Assembly (NCBI GenBank): GCA_023053685.1
Contig: JALIGW010000001.1
Location: forward strand, 154,339,466-154,403,465
DNA from: Diadophis punctatus similis
Lineage: Eukaryota > Chordata > Lepidosauria > Squamata > Dipsadidae
Reading direction: 5' to 3'
Length of the DNA: 64,000 nucleotides
The stretch's first letter is position 1. Each line of letters begins with the position of its first letter. Under the pieces are notes generated by a model, which was not told where the DNA came from, did no database searches, and was given only the letters and a program-made list of their open reading frames with translations. This document shows positions 10,451 to 22,198 of the stretch, piece after piece. Both the position numbers and the translations under genes were made by a program.

Positions 10451-11195
10451 AAGGCGATAGGCCACCAAAGGCGCTCAGGTTGCAGCACAATGGCTTTCTC
10501 TCTTCCTCATCCTTGGAACAGCTCCGGACGACTCTTCCTCAGTTCCTCTAATAATGCAGGTGAGGGGAGAGTAGTAAAATAGGAGGGGGGAGAGATCCCC
10601 AAAGAGTTAAAAACTAGAGCAAATAGGATGCAAAGAAAGAAACGCGGCTGCGCCCAAGCCACTGCCGGCTCCCGAAGGGGGGGCGGGAGGCGAGGAAAGG
10701 CCTCCCGCCTCCCCCCCCACCTGGACGCCGACATTAGCGGTCTTTTGCCCTCTGCGCATGCGCAGCGTTCTGCGCATGCGCAGAGGGCAAAACTCAAATG
10801 GGCGGCCCCGCCCCCCCGTCAGTGTCCCGCTTAAAAAAAAAATCTGGTCACTTTACACACAGGCCACACCCACCCCAGCTCCGCAAAGGCAAAAAACATT
10901 GTGATACATCATGATATGGCCCGCGATCGGGTTTGACACCCCTGATTTAGTGATTTAAGTAGTTCTGTTTGTATAATAGTGATAGGAACCATGGTTAAAA
11001 TAATTGTTCCTATTGTAAGGAAAATATTATTTAAACAATATGGATTGGTTATCTGTGAGTTTAAGTTTCACTACTATGTTTTAGCATGCAAATGTTCTAG
11101 ACTAGATGATGAGCTTCAGATAAATGGACTCCATTCAGCCTTGATCGTGGTGGCCCTGCATGTCCCATTATGAACCTTCTCATATTCAGCTGTAA

Positions 11196-11675
11196 TTAGG
11201 GTTACCAGATATCAGAACAGGCAAAAGGGGATACGGACAATTGGAAAGGAGGACCAATGGATAGAAAAGGAAGACGCACTGTTTAAATTTCTCAGCATCT
11301 ACAGCAAAAATTGCTGCAAAAAATGTACTTAGGTTTACATGTATATAAAATTGCTTTTCTAGTATAATATGTAATCAATGACAGGCTGTTCAAATTTTAA
11401 TGTAGTCATGTCATCTGCAAACTACAATGATTATAGTTTTGAAGGGACTAGATTGAAGCTGGTTGCCAGAAACAGAAAATAAGTAATATAATTTTTGGCT
11501 ATTGAGTTTGTTGATAGGCCAAGAAAAGAAAGAAGCAGAAAATTTACAATAATTGATTGCACTGTAGCAATTGATTTTGTGACAATATTTGATTTTAAGT
11601 TTATGTCTGCCAGATGGAGGACATGAGGACAAAAGGAGAACATGTCCTCCTTAACAGAATGTTTGGTAACTCTAA
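11196..11675. mobile_element. MITE with TTAGGGTTACCAGAT-type ends
   Basis: Left end TTAGGGTTACCAGAT (11196-11210) and right end, reverse-complemented, TTAGAGTTACCAAAC (11661-11675). GGAGGAC blocks sit near the left end and near the right end (GTCCTCC), giving a partly symmetric outline. Flanks GCTGTAAT and CTGATAAT are similar but not a clean duplication. No coding capacity. A hAT-type origin is likely but not proven. Confidence 0.55.
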
Positions 11676-12660
11676 CTGATAATATGAGACATTAGAGAGG
11701 AAAGCACTATAACCTTGATTTGTTTAAAAATTGGGACCTTCAGAAATCAACTGGAACTTTGACAACAACATTATTATTCTTTAGCTCTTACTCTTCCACT
11801 TTAACAAATTGCAAAAGAATAAGCTCTTAATTATGCTGTCTTAGGCTTGGTCACATTTAAAACAAAATGATTTGGTGAACTTTGCCACTTCAGACTTCAA
11901 AGAAGACATGCTGTAATATAATAATATTTATGTGCAGAGACCAAACCACATTCAATATAAAAAACTCATTCATAGCAGAAACTAAATATAATTGGATTTT
12001 TTTTTCAGATTGTTTGATAGCAATTGCTATAGAACAGAATTTAGCATTTTTTCTAGAAATGATGGAATATTGATAAAGTGGTTTATGATCAAAGGAAAAA
12101 TTATCCCAATCTACCGAAGCAGTATATTTGACAACTCAAAAATATATGCACAGCACCCACAGAAGGAGTAATTTTTTCTTTCAGATTCTGAGGATATGAA
12201 ACCCCATCATTACTTTCATTACTTTTCTTGATAGACCAATATAAGTTTTCTTCTACAGTAGAACAATAATCTAGTTAAAGCATTTGGGAGTGATAAGGGG
12301 CAGACACATAAATTCATAGTAGCAAAAGTGTGAGGTATCAACTGTCTCCTTCTGACACCATAATCTGTTCTCTTAGCCAATGTTTTCCAGTATGGATATG
12401 GACTGGGGCATAAGCCCACACTGAATATCCTATTTGTAGATAATGGGATTATTTGACAGGGAAGTCTGTCTGTTTTGCGGTAGAAGCTGAGCTAACGACT
12501 CCATCTCTATGGTTGTTTGAGCCAGTTCTTTAACTGGCAAAGCTTCAAACAGGCTTTATCAACAATACATCTGAGCTCTGTCCAGAGGAATGTCTTTGAG
12601 ATTGTCTGAAGTACTGAGGCTAGAGCTCAGAAAATTAGTTTCCTTCCAGTGTAGCAATAA
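11676..12660. other. Unannotated AT-rich intronic sequence
   Basis: No recognised gene, RNA or element. Short frames here lack any motif. Confidence 0.55.
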
Positions 12661-12664
12661 GAAA

Positions 12665-12792
12665 TGAATAGAATAGAATAGAGCAGAACAGAACAGAACA
12701 GAACAGAACAGAACAGAACAGAACAGAACAGAATAGAATAGAATAGAATAGAATAGAATAGAATAGAATAGAATAGAATAGAATAGAATAGA
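12665..12792. repeat. (GAATA)n/(GAACA)n pentanucleotide array at a CR1 3' end
   Basis: About 128 bp: GAATA, then GAACA units, then GAATA again, directly abutting the CR1 tail. Microsatellite seeding by CR1-like LINEs with AATAG repeats is a described feature of snake genomes. Confidence 0.93.
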
Positions 12793-12853
12793 GCTGGAAG
12801 GGATCTTGGAGGACTTCTAGTCGAGCCCCCTGCTCAAGCAGGAGAACCTATAC

Positions 12854-13234
12854 CAGTGATGGCGAACCTTTTTTGGTTCGCGTGCCAAAAAAGGGGGGGA
12901 TGCGGGGATCACGTGCGTGCGTGCCCACACCCATAATTCCATGCACCCCCGCGCATGCACGCATGACCGACCCCCTCCCAGCATGCAATGGCATGCTCAT
13001 TTTTTGCTCTCCCCAGGCTTTAGAGCCTTTCTAGGAGCCTGGGGAGGGCGAAAACGGCCTTCCCCACCCCCTCTGGAGGCTGGAAACAGCCTGTTTCCTG
13101 ACTCCTAGTGGGCCCAGAAGGCCCGAAAATCAGCCGGCCGGTGCGCACATGCACGCCGGACCTGAGCTCGCGTGCCCACCGATATGGCTCCGCGTGCCAC
13201 TTGTGGCACCCGTGCCATAGGTTTGCCATCACGG
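12854..13234. mobile_element. hAT-type non-autonomous element, 381 bp, inserted in CR1
   Basis: Perfect 8-bp duplication ACCTATAC at 12846-12853 and 13235-13242. Ends are CAGTGATGGCGAACC and, reverse-complemented, CCGTGATGGCAAACC. GC-rich interior without a transposase. Same family as the 2-kb element at 25063-27060, judged by the GTGGCGAACC-type termini, and like it this copy sits in a CR1 tail. Confidence 0.9.
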
Positions 13235-13400
13235 ACCTATACCATTTCAGACAAGTGACTGTCCAGTCTCTTCGTTCTGCCTTCTGAAGGCAAGCTGTTC
13301 CACTGGTTAATTGTCCTCACTGTTAGGAAGTTTCTCCTTAATTCCAGGTTGCTTCTCTCTTTGATTAATTTCCAACCATTGTTTCCAACCATTCATTTTA

Positions 13401-14719
13401 CTGTTGCTTTGGGTAAGAGAACTACTTGTGCACCTACATAAAGCCAGTAAAAATATGAGAAATATTTAATGAATGGAAGGATGCATCTCATGATTATTTA
13501 TTTATCTAAAACATTTTTTATATAGCCATCAATAAAACAAAAGAGAAAATTTCTACCCAGAGGCCTATACCCTAAAAGGCATTACACAAAAGGAAGAAGA
13601 GAAAGGGAGCGTAATGGGGGGAGGTAACCATAGGAACCAAATTTAACATTAAATAGTAGTTTTTACTATTTAAGAATATGGATTGTTAAAAATGCATAGA
13701 CTGACAACCTAGGGAGTGCCTTCAAGAAGAGAGGAAAACACTTTGCTTTCTGCTTGATTTATTTTAAAAGTGGTTGAAAGAGCTTCTCTGATACTTGATT
13801 TTCAGCTCCCCTAACTCAAGAGTAAGCCCTTCCCATTTTTTCCTAATACCTTAAACGTGCACAATTTATTAGTATTATTGTAATAGCTTATGTTACACTT
13901 CTATTATAGAGACTCGGTGCTATCTTGGTATTTTATCTCAACCATTTGATTTTACTCTCATGCTCTGAATTTTGCACATTTTGCTGATCATTGACTGAAT
14001 AAAGATCATTATTATCACCACCACTGTGTGTTCTTTAAAAAAAATGCTTGTTCCATGGGACTTCCTTCAGCTATCTTTTGCTGGATGAATTCTGCAGAAT
14101 ATTAAAAAAAAAAAACCACTGCAGCAACAGCAAACATTTTTCATTAAGAATGCATGCAATAACATGGCAGCTTTTGCTTTATATATCTAGTAATATAACA
14201 ATAAAATAAGAACTATATTTTGCTAAAGGACTAGGGATCTGGTCAGTTGGGGTTTTACTTTTGCTTTGAAACTAGGCACACAGCATGTTCTAATATTCAG
14301 AGATTTAGTAAAGTGAATGTGAAACTTAGTGTGAATCTCATTGTCCAAGTGCAGCTCTTGTATGTAGCCAGTACAACACCATCCACAACAAAAGCATATC
14401 TTCAGCATATTATAAAGAATGTGCAAAATACAAAACTCTCTCTCTCCTCTCCCCCTCCCCCAGTTTCAGCCAATCTTTTCTGGGAATTTTGCAGAGATTG
14501 GATAGGTTGGGCAAAGAAAAGAAGAAAAAAACAACCCCAGGCATAATAACAAGAATGCCACTCTAAACATAATAGCACAATCAAGCTTTCTTGTGTATGA
14601 TATACTAAACAAACCTGCTTAGAATAGGATGAGGAATTTAAAACAAAAATGATTTGCAGCTCAAACTACAGAATATGAAATTGCAGATTTTCCTTTCCTT
14701 TATAATAAAACTTGAGGAT
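13401..14719. other. Unannotated intronic sequence
   Basis: AT-rich with A runs; no gene or clear element. A stretch at 13500-13640 might be an old LINE 3' end but shows no diagnostic motif. Confidence 0.5.
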
Positions 14720-14990
14720 GAATGAATCTGAAAAATGGCAGACTCACAAAAAATTAGAAGAGACACTTCTTTACAGAGCATGACACTAAACCAAGGGGAT
14801 TCATTGCCACAGACAGCAGATAGTGAAAAACACCAACTTCATGGCTTCAAAGGAGGAAATATACAAATTCATGGAGAATAGAGTTGCCAATGACTCTATT
14901 GGGTAGGATTACATTAAACAGGATCATAGCAAATATTTCCATATTTAAGTCCCTTCATGGATGGTGTGGTTGGGGTCCACAGGGTGTTCT
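14720..14990 (+). mobile_element. Possible old CR1-like relic
   Basis: CTTCTTTACAGAGCATGACA, then GGATTCATTGCCAC and AACTTCATGGCTTC with AAATTCATGGAGAATAGA resemble a CR1 3' segment (cannot begin with a motif, several indels). The frame over 14884-15153 has no recognisable domain and is probably chance. Confidence 0.35.
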
Positions 14991-16529
14991 GATAGTACAT
15001 CCTCCAGTTGCACCACTAAAGCCAGGCTATCATGATCATGATTCCCTACTTGCTTGGCCAATAAGTGGAAGTGCTGTGGTAGCCATTGTAAGTTTTTTGA
15101 ATGAAGAAGAAAGTTGGGATTGTAGCGCTGATGAAATAACTATATCGGTATAAATATGTTCATGCTTAATTGGCTATGTGGGATGTGTGATTGAATTCCA
15201 AGGGAAATTAGGTAATGTCCACTTGGGCAAAACAGTAGCATATATCCACTTTCCATAAATAAAAATCATTGTTTGTCCAAGACATTTTTTTTACACTCCT
15301 CAGTTTTCCTTATACATTTATCTGTCATCACTATATACTCTTTCAAGGCATTCTATTGTGTTCTTAACCTGCCTCAAAGAAAAATACATCAGTTGTTCAC
15401 CTAAGATCATGGTAATATAGAAATTGTAGGGATCAGGAAAGCTCTATTTTGTTCCTTTCTTTTTGTCTAAACTCTCTGATATGCTAGCTACTAATAGTCA
15501 ACAAGCTATTGTTCTCCCTTTATACATAGCTCATCTGGAGAGACCATTAGGTTTAATTGACCTCTTTCTAATAGACTGTACAATAGTATCCATACAAGAT
15601 GCAGCACATCATCCATTTTATTAGGAAGGAACTTTGGGGCAAATATTAGCACAAAAGTAAGCTTATATTTTTCTTTACCACCCCTTGTCCCTGTTAATTA
15701 TCTCTTTATATATTTAAAAAAAAAACAGAAAAAGGAGTTGAAATTGACAGGGTGATAATGTAGTTGAAATAACACTCAGCACCATCTGTTTACAGATAAT
15801 ATGTCAAAATGGTCCTGGAGCCCACTTTCTAGAACAAGCACATTTAAAAGGCATTCCTGTCCTGAGACAGAGTCACTTAATATATTTTTTATAAGATGTG
15901 ACTTTACTACTGAGAGTTACTCATGCTTAATACCCTACTTTAAGAAATTCTATTTAGTAAATAATAAATTTCTGCAAAGTGACATTGATTTGCTTCAGTG
16001 AAGTGATTCAGGCCTGGAGACAACCTAATTTGTTTCACCAAGGCAAAAGGCCTGACTGAAGCAATGAGGGTGGTCTTGAATTCCTTTCAGACAGAAGAAA
16101 TGAAGTCCTTTCAGCCATCTCCCCAGGCTGAAAGGTATTTCTAAGTTTGATAGCTCTGGGATTGCACTGAAGGTAGCCTCCAAACACTTTGGCCAACACT
16201 GTAGGAACAGACTCCTCTTAGCTTTCTCCAGCAACTCTGCCAAATGAGTCGTTTCTTGTCAACAATAGCCTAAAAAGAAGTTGCTGGCTTCTTTTATCTA
16301 CAGGCCAGCAACTGGAGGGCAATTCTTCAGCTGCCATTGCTGAAACAATTGAATAATATTAAAAGGGAATTTCATCCTTCAGGACTTTATAAAATTTCTC
16401 TGCACTCCATAGCCCAGGTCAGAGTCATCCAGCCTGGGAGAACCCTAATTGTTCAAGGCTTGGAGTCCCTTGGCATTTTCCTGTAGGGTTTGGGCTAGCT
16501 ACACCCAGTGTATGCTGTGGGATTCCCTG
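14991..16529. other. Unannotated intronic sequence
   Basis: No gene, RNA or element recognised; short frames lack motifs. Confidence 0.5.

Positions 16530-16590
<61 letters not shown>
16530..16590. repeat. (ATC)20 trinucleotide microsatellite
   Basis: Twenty uninterrupted units at the edge of the Tc1/mariner relic. Confidence 0.95.
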
Positions 16591-17194
<604 letters not shown>

Positions 17195-18281
17195 TTTAGG
17201 AAGACAGGAAGACAGGATTCTCATATTATTGACAATACATGAATTGAAAAATTATTAATACTTAAGTAGAAGCTTGTGATTCTTTGCATTGCAGTGATAA
17301 TTTTGCTGGGAGGTTATATAATAAATCCACATGTAAAATAAAAAAAAAATCTTGCATAAGTTAAAAGTCCTTTGAGAAACTTGCTAAAGTTACATTTTTG
17401 TAAACATAATTCTTCTAGTATTCCTTATAGAAACCTGTTCTGGTTTCTGCCTTACAGCCTTACTCCTGTCTATTCAGTATGGCGAGATGAAAGATAGAAA
17501 ACGCATTCCCTCTTTGCTCCTTTTAGTAGAACTCTGTTCACAGAGAAGAAGGGAATAGTCTCCATTAAATCTGTTTGAATAATAAATGATTGAAGATATA
17601 CTTCTGGCCCTTTTAACCTCCTGGGATAACGTCTTTTCAACAGCTCTGCTTCTGCTGTTGTATAAATAAAGCATTATAGAAATGGAAGGCCTTTGTGGTA
17701 GCAGGATCTGCAAATATTTATCTGAGAGTCATATTTCTATTTATCTTTGTGGGTGCCTAGCAAAGATCTGATGAGGTGCTCTTAAGAGATGAAATGGAAT
17801 TTGTTAAGGAATTATGTAAATTAAGCAGGTTTCTTCAAGTAAGTTCATGCAACACTAAGAAGTTTAATGAGAAATGTTTTCTTCATTTGAACAGAAGCAC
17901 TTGCTCTCTTTAAGGATATGATGGCAGCATAGACATATAGATGCATATAGACATCCATAAAAAAATAGAATGACACAGTGGTATGTTACTCTGTGTGTAT
18001 GTGTAATAAACTGAGCCTGTGAGGAGAAAGAGAAGTTCTCATAAATGGTATGAAATATTTGGAGTAGGGAGCATCTGACATTTGGTAAATATATAAATAA
18101 AATAAGGTAAAATGTAGCTGTTATATAACCTGTAAAACAACCTGCTCAAATTCCATGGTTAGAAATTTACATAATTTAAAGCAAGTTACTGAAGTAAGAA
18201 AACAGGGAAACCTTTCAGACAGAATCATATTGTCACATTCTGTTTTAACTTGAAGTTCCATAGTAGGCCATAATTATTTCC
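17195..18281. other. Unannotated intronic sequence
   Basis: AT-rich; nothing recognised on either strand. Confidence 0.5.
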
Positions 18282-18515
18282 ATTTATTTATTAGATTTTT
18301 TAAATCTCACCTTTATAAGTAACATAATTAATCAAACTTGCCTAATACTAATCCTCCTCCTATTTTCCCCACAACAACAATCCAGTGAGATCAGTTGGAC
18401 TGAGGGAGACTGGCCCAAAGTCACCCAGGTGGCTTTAATGCCTAGGCCAGGACTGCAGCTCACAGGCTCCTGGTTTCTAGCCAGGTGCCTTAACCATTAC
18501 ACCAAACTGGCTCTA
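18282..18515 (-). mobile_element. tRNA-derived SINE, minus strand
   Basis: Minus strand begins CCAGTTTGGTGTAATGGTTAAGG: the A box (TGGTGTAATGG) is at 18490-18504, and a B-box-like GAGCTGCAGTCC lies near 18450-18461. The body contains GGGTGACTTTGGGCCAG and TTGTTGTTGTGGGGAAAATAG, and the tail ends AAAATCTAATAAATAAATGG, a LINE-like 3' end. Full length or nearly so. Confidence 0.75.
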
Positions 18516-18743
18516 GTATGGCTCTACAGCCTTCAAAGATATCATCTCTATAAAATACAGTTACATAATACGGATTAGAGACTCTTGAACATCCATCTGT
18601 GGTTCAGACCATAGACCCTGAGGAAACTCCCTTGCAAGGGATCCCAGCCCGGGAAGCCATTCTTCCTCAGGCTCCCACCCCATCCACTTCCAGGGTAGCT
18701 CCTTCAGCAACCTTCACCCCCACAGCAGCGGGGCTCCATCCCA

Positions 18744-19976
18744 GGGTGGACACCTGAGTTGCAGGAAATGATCGCCAATGCCTATTCTCAAGGCATTGCT
18801 ACCGGATTACAACAAAGGTCTCCCTACCTGACAGTTCCTGCCCCTATGCAGGGAACTTGGTCGCAGATCGCTGAGGCCTACTCATGTCATTCTTCTGAGC
18901 TTGGTGGGGCCTCCGTACAAGGTGAAGGGAGCGTGATCGACGAAGAGTTGTCAGATGATGACGGTTTGCTTCCAGACCAGCCGACTTTCACTGGGCTGTT
19001 CAAACTGGCCGTCTTCAAGACACTGCTGCACAAGCCCAAACTCACAGCAAACTTGGGGGTGGCGCCCCAGTCTTCCACCCCCTCTGTGGATATTGACCCG
19101 GCTGCTGGGTTGTTCTCTGAGCCAGAGAGAGAGACTGACTTTTTACCATTGTCAAAGCTCTTTATCAAGACCATCAAACGGTCTTGGAACCATCCTGCCG
19201 TTCCTCCTGGCCCTACTTCGGCGGAACGCAGGTTTTACGGGTTTGGCCCAGAGATCGATGAACTGTTGCAGCTTCAGACAGTGGATGCTCCCGTCGCCAA
19301 TCTAGTGTCTTTGGCCATTTTGCCATCAGAGGTAGCGGAAGGCCTCAAGCCTGACGAGTGGAAAGCTGAGTCTGTTCTCCAAAAGTCCCACCAAGCGGCC
19401 GCTTGGTCAGTGAGGGCAGCCACGGCTGTGTCCTTCTTTAACCGCACTCTCATCATGTGGATTAGAGAGATGCAGTTGAGATTGGGTGTGGAGGATTCTC
19501 GACTCGGCCAGGATTTAAATAAGTTGTTGCCGGCGGCTGAGTTTTCCGCTGATGCAACACTCAATTTGGCCAAATTTGGTTCTCGTGCCATGGCGGCGAG
19601 TGTCACCTTTCACCACATGCTATGGGTGCGCAATTGGCCAGCAGATGCGTGCTCTAAATGGTGCCTCGCGGCTACCCCATTTTCTGGGACCCACTTGTTT
19701 GACGAATCCCTTGATCTTATTCTGGTGGAGGATAGAGACAAACATAAGATTCTCCCCAGAATTCACAGACGAACGGATAGACGCTCTGCTCCAATTTTTA
19801 GGAGGCAGCCCTTTCGGCCCGAGCCTTCCTTTGGGGCCCCCCAACCCCAGAGGTCATACTACCAGGGGTCTGACAGACAGGACAGATCCACTGCCAGGGA
19901 CAGTGGCAGACCCTTTTCCCAGACTAGACATTCCTTCAGGGGATCAGGGTCTCGGGGATTTAGGAGATCCAAATGA
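18744..19976 (+). pseudogene. DIRS-like gag
   Basis: Open from before the first Met (GWTPELQEMIANAYSQGIAT) to a stop at 19974-19976, over 405 codons. The protein has an acidic linker (about residues 55-70), a central helical region with EIDELLQLQTVDAPVANL and EVAEGLKPDEWKAESVL, a conserved AEFSADATLNLAKFGSRAMA block (residues about 255-275), and an Arg/Ser/Gly-rich basic tail that probably binds nucleic acid. The N-terminal part upstream of 18744 contains stops in this frame, so the ORF is likely truncated. No zinc knuckle is visible, as usual for DIRS gag. Confidence 0.75.
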
Positions 19977-20091
19977 CTCTGTACAGGCACTTCCCATTGG
20001 GAGCAGGCTTCAACATTTTGCTGCCCAATGGGAGCTAATGTCTTCGGACACCTGGGCCTACAAACCATTCAATTCGGCCTCAGGATAGAAT

Positions 20092-21108
20092 TTGTTGCCT
20101 GGACCCCCACCCGGTTTATCCAGTGTCCCATTTCGCCCAATGCCACCAATGGGTGCTGATGGAGCAGAGATCCACCATCTTCTAGATATTGCAGCCATAG
20201 AGAGGGTGCCCCCAGGAAAGGAGAGGCTAGGATTCTATTCTGTCCTCTTCCTAGACCCCAAGAACTCGGGGGGATGGAGGGCCACCCACAATTTGAAGCA
20301 ATTCAATGTGTATGTCGCATATAAGTGCTTCAAGATGCAATCCCTCAGATCCATCTTGGGGTGCATCAGGCATCGAGATTGGCTCACCTCCATTGATCTC
20401 AAGGAGGCCTACCTCCATTTATCAGTATGTCCGTCAAAGGTTCCTGAGGTTCTGCTTCATTGGCGCTCATTTTCAATATCGAGCCCTACCATTTGGCCTT
20501 TCATCAGCACCCAGGACCTTCACCAAACTGCTCAATGTTGTGGCGGCATATATCCGGACATGTCCATTGAATCTCCAATGTTATTTGGATGACATAATTA
20601 TCCAATCGACGTCGGCCGGCGTGCACACGAGGACCTCCTGTATACCATTCAAACGTTGCAGGACCTCCTGTATACCATTCAAATGTTGCAGGCACACAGC
20701 TTCTCAGTGAACTTTGCAAAAAGTCACCTGACTCCCACCACCTTGCTCCTGTACCTGGGGGCCATCATCGATACGGCGACCTGCAAGGTGTTCCTATCTC
20801 AGGAGCGCAGAGCCAGCATCCTTACCCTCGTGGAGACGGTTCATCAACAACAACGAGTGCCCTTGTCCATGCTCTCCCAACTGCTGGGCAAGTTCATTTC
20901 ATGTATAGATGTTATTCTGTGGACGAGACTGCACACTCGGCCTCTTCAGTGGAGCCTCCTCCCGTATCAACAAGCTGGCACCAGCCACTCCAGCATGTTG
21001 GTCACTGTGACCCCCGAGGTCCTTTGCTCGCTCATCTGGTGGTCTTCTCCAGCTCTTCAGAAAGGTTACACTTTCAAAGAACCCACCCGAGTGACTGTTA
21101 CTGATTTC
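20092..21108 (+). pseudogene. DIRS-like reverse transcriptase, two frameshifts
   Basis: Frame 1 (20092 to about 20440) holds FYSVLFLDPKNSGGWRATHN (RT motif 1-2 region), LKQFNVYV and DWLTSIDLKEAYLHL (motif A, catalytic Asp). It shifts at about 20440 to a frame with FQYRALPFGLSSAPRTFTKL (motif B) and CYLDDIIIQS (motif C, YLDD). It shifts again near 20620 to DLLYTIQMLQAHSFSVN, NFAKSHLTPTT, YLGAIIDT and the connection region, ending VTVTDF at about 21108, exactly where RNase H should begin. A 30-bp in-frame tandem duplication (20630-20689) lies just after motif C. Not functional. Confidence 0.82.
20630..20689. repeat. 30-bp tandem duplication in the DIRS RT
   Basis: AGGACCTCCTGTATACCATT-starting 30-mer at 20630-20659 repeated at 20660-20689 with one mismatch. 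It adds ten codons without changing frame. Confidence 0.9.
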
Positions 21109-21270
21109 TAAGCCACACAGATCTCTGTTGGCGTATAATGCTAGTGCTATAACTCTCTCTTTTTCTGTAATTTTAAATACAGGTAGTCAATTGAGTTATG
21201 ACTTAATGGAGCCTACCCATTATGGTTGTAAGTCATAACATGTATAAAATGAGTCAATTTTACAACATTT

Positions 21271-21594
21271 CTTTTTAAAAAATAATCTTTATTAATTATG
21301 TAAAAAAGACAAACAAACATACAAACAAACATAAAAACATGTATAAACATATGTATATATAAATAGAGTAACAAATATCTTTGAGTATAGAAAACATTGA
21401 ACATTGAACATACATGTCAACCATCTCGTCGACACTATCCTTTTACAGCCTAGTGATACAAAAACATGTTTATTCTTTATAGTTATTATTTACATCATTA
21501 TCTTTCTTATATCTTCCAGTATTTTCCTTATTCTTTTCTCTTGTTATATTATGTTCAATCACAGCAAAAATGTTGTAAAATTGACAAAAAAAAT
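21271..21594 (-). mobile_element. Truncated retro-insertion with 18-bp duplication and inverted flank copy
   Basis: GTCAATTTTACAACATTT occurs at 21253-21270 and 21595-21612. The insert starts with a T-rich, poly(A)-like tail on the minus strand. Its other end (21557-21585) is an inverted copy of the right flank (21595-21623). The tail resembles that of the L1-like insert at 7224-7763. Confidence 0.7.
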
Positions 21595-21623
21595 GTCAAT
21601 TTTACAACATTTTTGCTGTGATT
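21557..21623. repeat. 29-bp perfect hairpin at a retro-insertion junction
   Basis: Arms 21557-21585 and 21595-21623, nine-base A-rich loop. The right arm is host or MITE sequence and the left arm is part of the insertion. Confidence 0.93.
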
Positions 21624-21895
21624 GTTAAACAAGGGCACTGGTCATGGGTGTCCAACTATGGTCATTAAGTGAACACCATGGCCATTAAGCAAACTGATTG
21701 TTTACTATAGTATGGTTTAGCAAAAAAAAAACCAGAGGTCTTGTTTTTGGCAAAACTGTCATAAAATGCGGTCCTGTGACTACAGGACCGTGTTACTGAG
21801 CACCCAAAATACAGTCATGTGATGGGGGGATGATCACAGGAACTTCAGATCCAGTCCTCTTTTTCAGGTAGATCATAGCTTCGAATGGTCAATAA

Positions 21896-22161
21896 CAGGA
21901 CTGGGTTCTATTTACCTTCTCCACCAGTTCGCATCGCGACGGAAGTGCACAGTTTGCGTGCACGTCCCTTCCAGGCAAATAATAAAAAAAGCACTTCTCT
22001 GCAAGCGCAGAAGCAAAAATTAGCTTCTGTGCATGCTCAGAAGCAAAATATAAGATGGTGGCGCCCACAGACTGGCACTGACAGAACTGGCTCAGTGACA
22101 TCATCACCGGTTTGCTAACAGTTCTAAAGAATCGGTTAGAACCGGTAAGAACCTACCTCTG
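21896..22161. mobile_element. hAT MITE (CAGNGGTGGGTTC family), 266 bp
   Basis: Perfect 8-bp duplication GTCAATAA at 21888-21895 and 22162-22169. Ends CAGGACTGGGTTC and, reverse-complemented, CAGAGGTAGGTTC. The interior has imperfect GCTTCTGTGCATGCTCAGAA-type palindromes. Non-coding. Confidence 0.88.
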
Positions 22162-22198
22162 GTCAATAAACAACCGGTCATAAGTTGAGGATTTGATG

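Larger units (their letters stand above)
9916..10628. repeat. 713-bp near-perfect palindrome
   Basis: Positions x and 20544-x are complementary from 9916/10628 inward to about 10244/10300, leaving a non-palindromic centre of about 56 bp. Mirror-image open frames on the two strands (10054-10392 + and 10152-10490 -) are a by-product of this symmetry and not evidence of genes. Confidence 0.93.
9276..10855. mobile_element. hAT-type non-autonomous element, 1580 bp, with perfect 8-bp duplication
   Basis: CACACAGG flanks it at 9268-9275 and 10856-10863. Terminal inverted repeats are TAAGGTGACCAGA and TAAAGTGACCAGA, followed on both sides by GTCCCGC/GCGGGAC-rich sequence. No transposase is encoded. 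The interior is much more GC- and CpG-rich than the host sequence and contains a 713-bp palindrome (9916-10628), a third, direct copy of one palindrome segment (9847-9914 against 10324-10391), and two GCGCATGCGC sites (10754 and 10772). Superfamily assignment rests on the 8-bp duplication and TIR style. Confidence 0.8.
9228..10944. mobile_element. Short hAT-type MITE (CAGGGGTGTCAAAC family) carrying a nested element
   Basis: Ends are CAGGCCTGTCAAAG at the left and, reverse-complemented, CAGGGGTGTCAAAC at the right. Flanks ACTTAGGG (9220-9227) and ATTTAGTG (10945-10952) agree at 6 of 8 bases, fitting an aged 8-bp duplication. Without the insert at 9276-10855 this element is only about 130 bp. 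A cleaner copy of the same family lies at 43701-43834. Confidence 0.7.
12665..13400 (-). mobile_element. CR1 LINE 3' portion, minus strand, with nested hAT element
   Basis: On the minus strand the sequence from about 13400 reads a CR1 C-terminal/3' UTR segment (equivalents of GAACAGCTTGCC and ACTTGTCTGAAATGG), is interrupted at 13234-12854 by a hAT element, then resumes with GGTATAGGTTCTCCTGC, AGCAGGGGGCTCGACTAG and the GATCCCTTCCAGCTC tail. It ends in an AATAG-type pentanucleotide array. The same tail occurs in three other copies in this window. Confidence 0.85.
18590..21108 (+). mobile_element. DIRS-like retrotransposon (copy B): gag and reverse transcriptase
   Basis: Gag (18744-19976) is followed by an RT region (20092-21108) broken by frameshifts and truncated at the start of RNase H. 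No recombinase and no terminal repeats are present. The gag half aligns with copy A at 30-560, so the two copies belong to related families. The left end near 18590 is approximate, set where gag-like proline-rich coding gives way to unrelated sequence. Confidence 0.82.
21180..22198. mobile_element. MITE of the CAGGTAGTC family with two nested insertions
   Basis: Left end CAGGTAGTCAATTGAGTTATGA; right end reverse-complements to a diverged CATCAAATCCTCAACTTATG. Interior TAAGTGAA/GCCATTAAG blocks are typical of this palindromic squamate repeat. It is interrupted by a retro-insertion (21271-21594) and by a hAT MITE (21896-22161). A further family member lies at 63639-63820. Flanking duplication not recognised. 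Confidence 0.6.

Noticed and set aside
10054..10490. Overlapping 112-118-codon frames on both strands
   Set aside because: Mirror images about position 10272; a by-product of the palindrome.
14884..15153. 89-codon frame (HPPVAPLKPGYHDHDSLLAW)
   Set aside because: Considered as a possible exon, but no family match, no good splice sites and neighbouring CR1-like sequence.
18759..19976. 405-codon frame as a novel host gene
   Set aside because: It aligns with the gag part of the DIRS-like copy at 30-560 and is followed by a DIRS-type RT.
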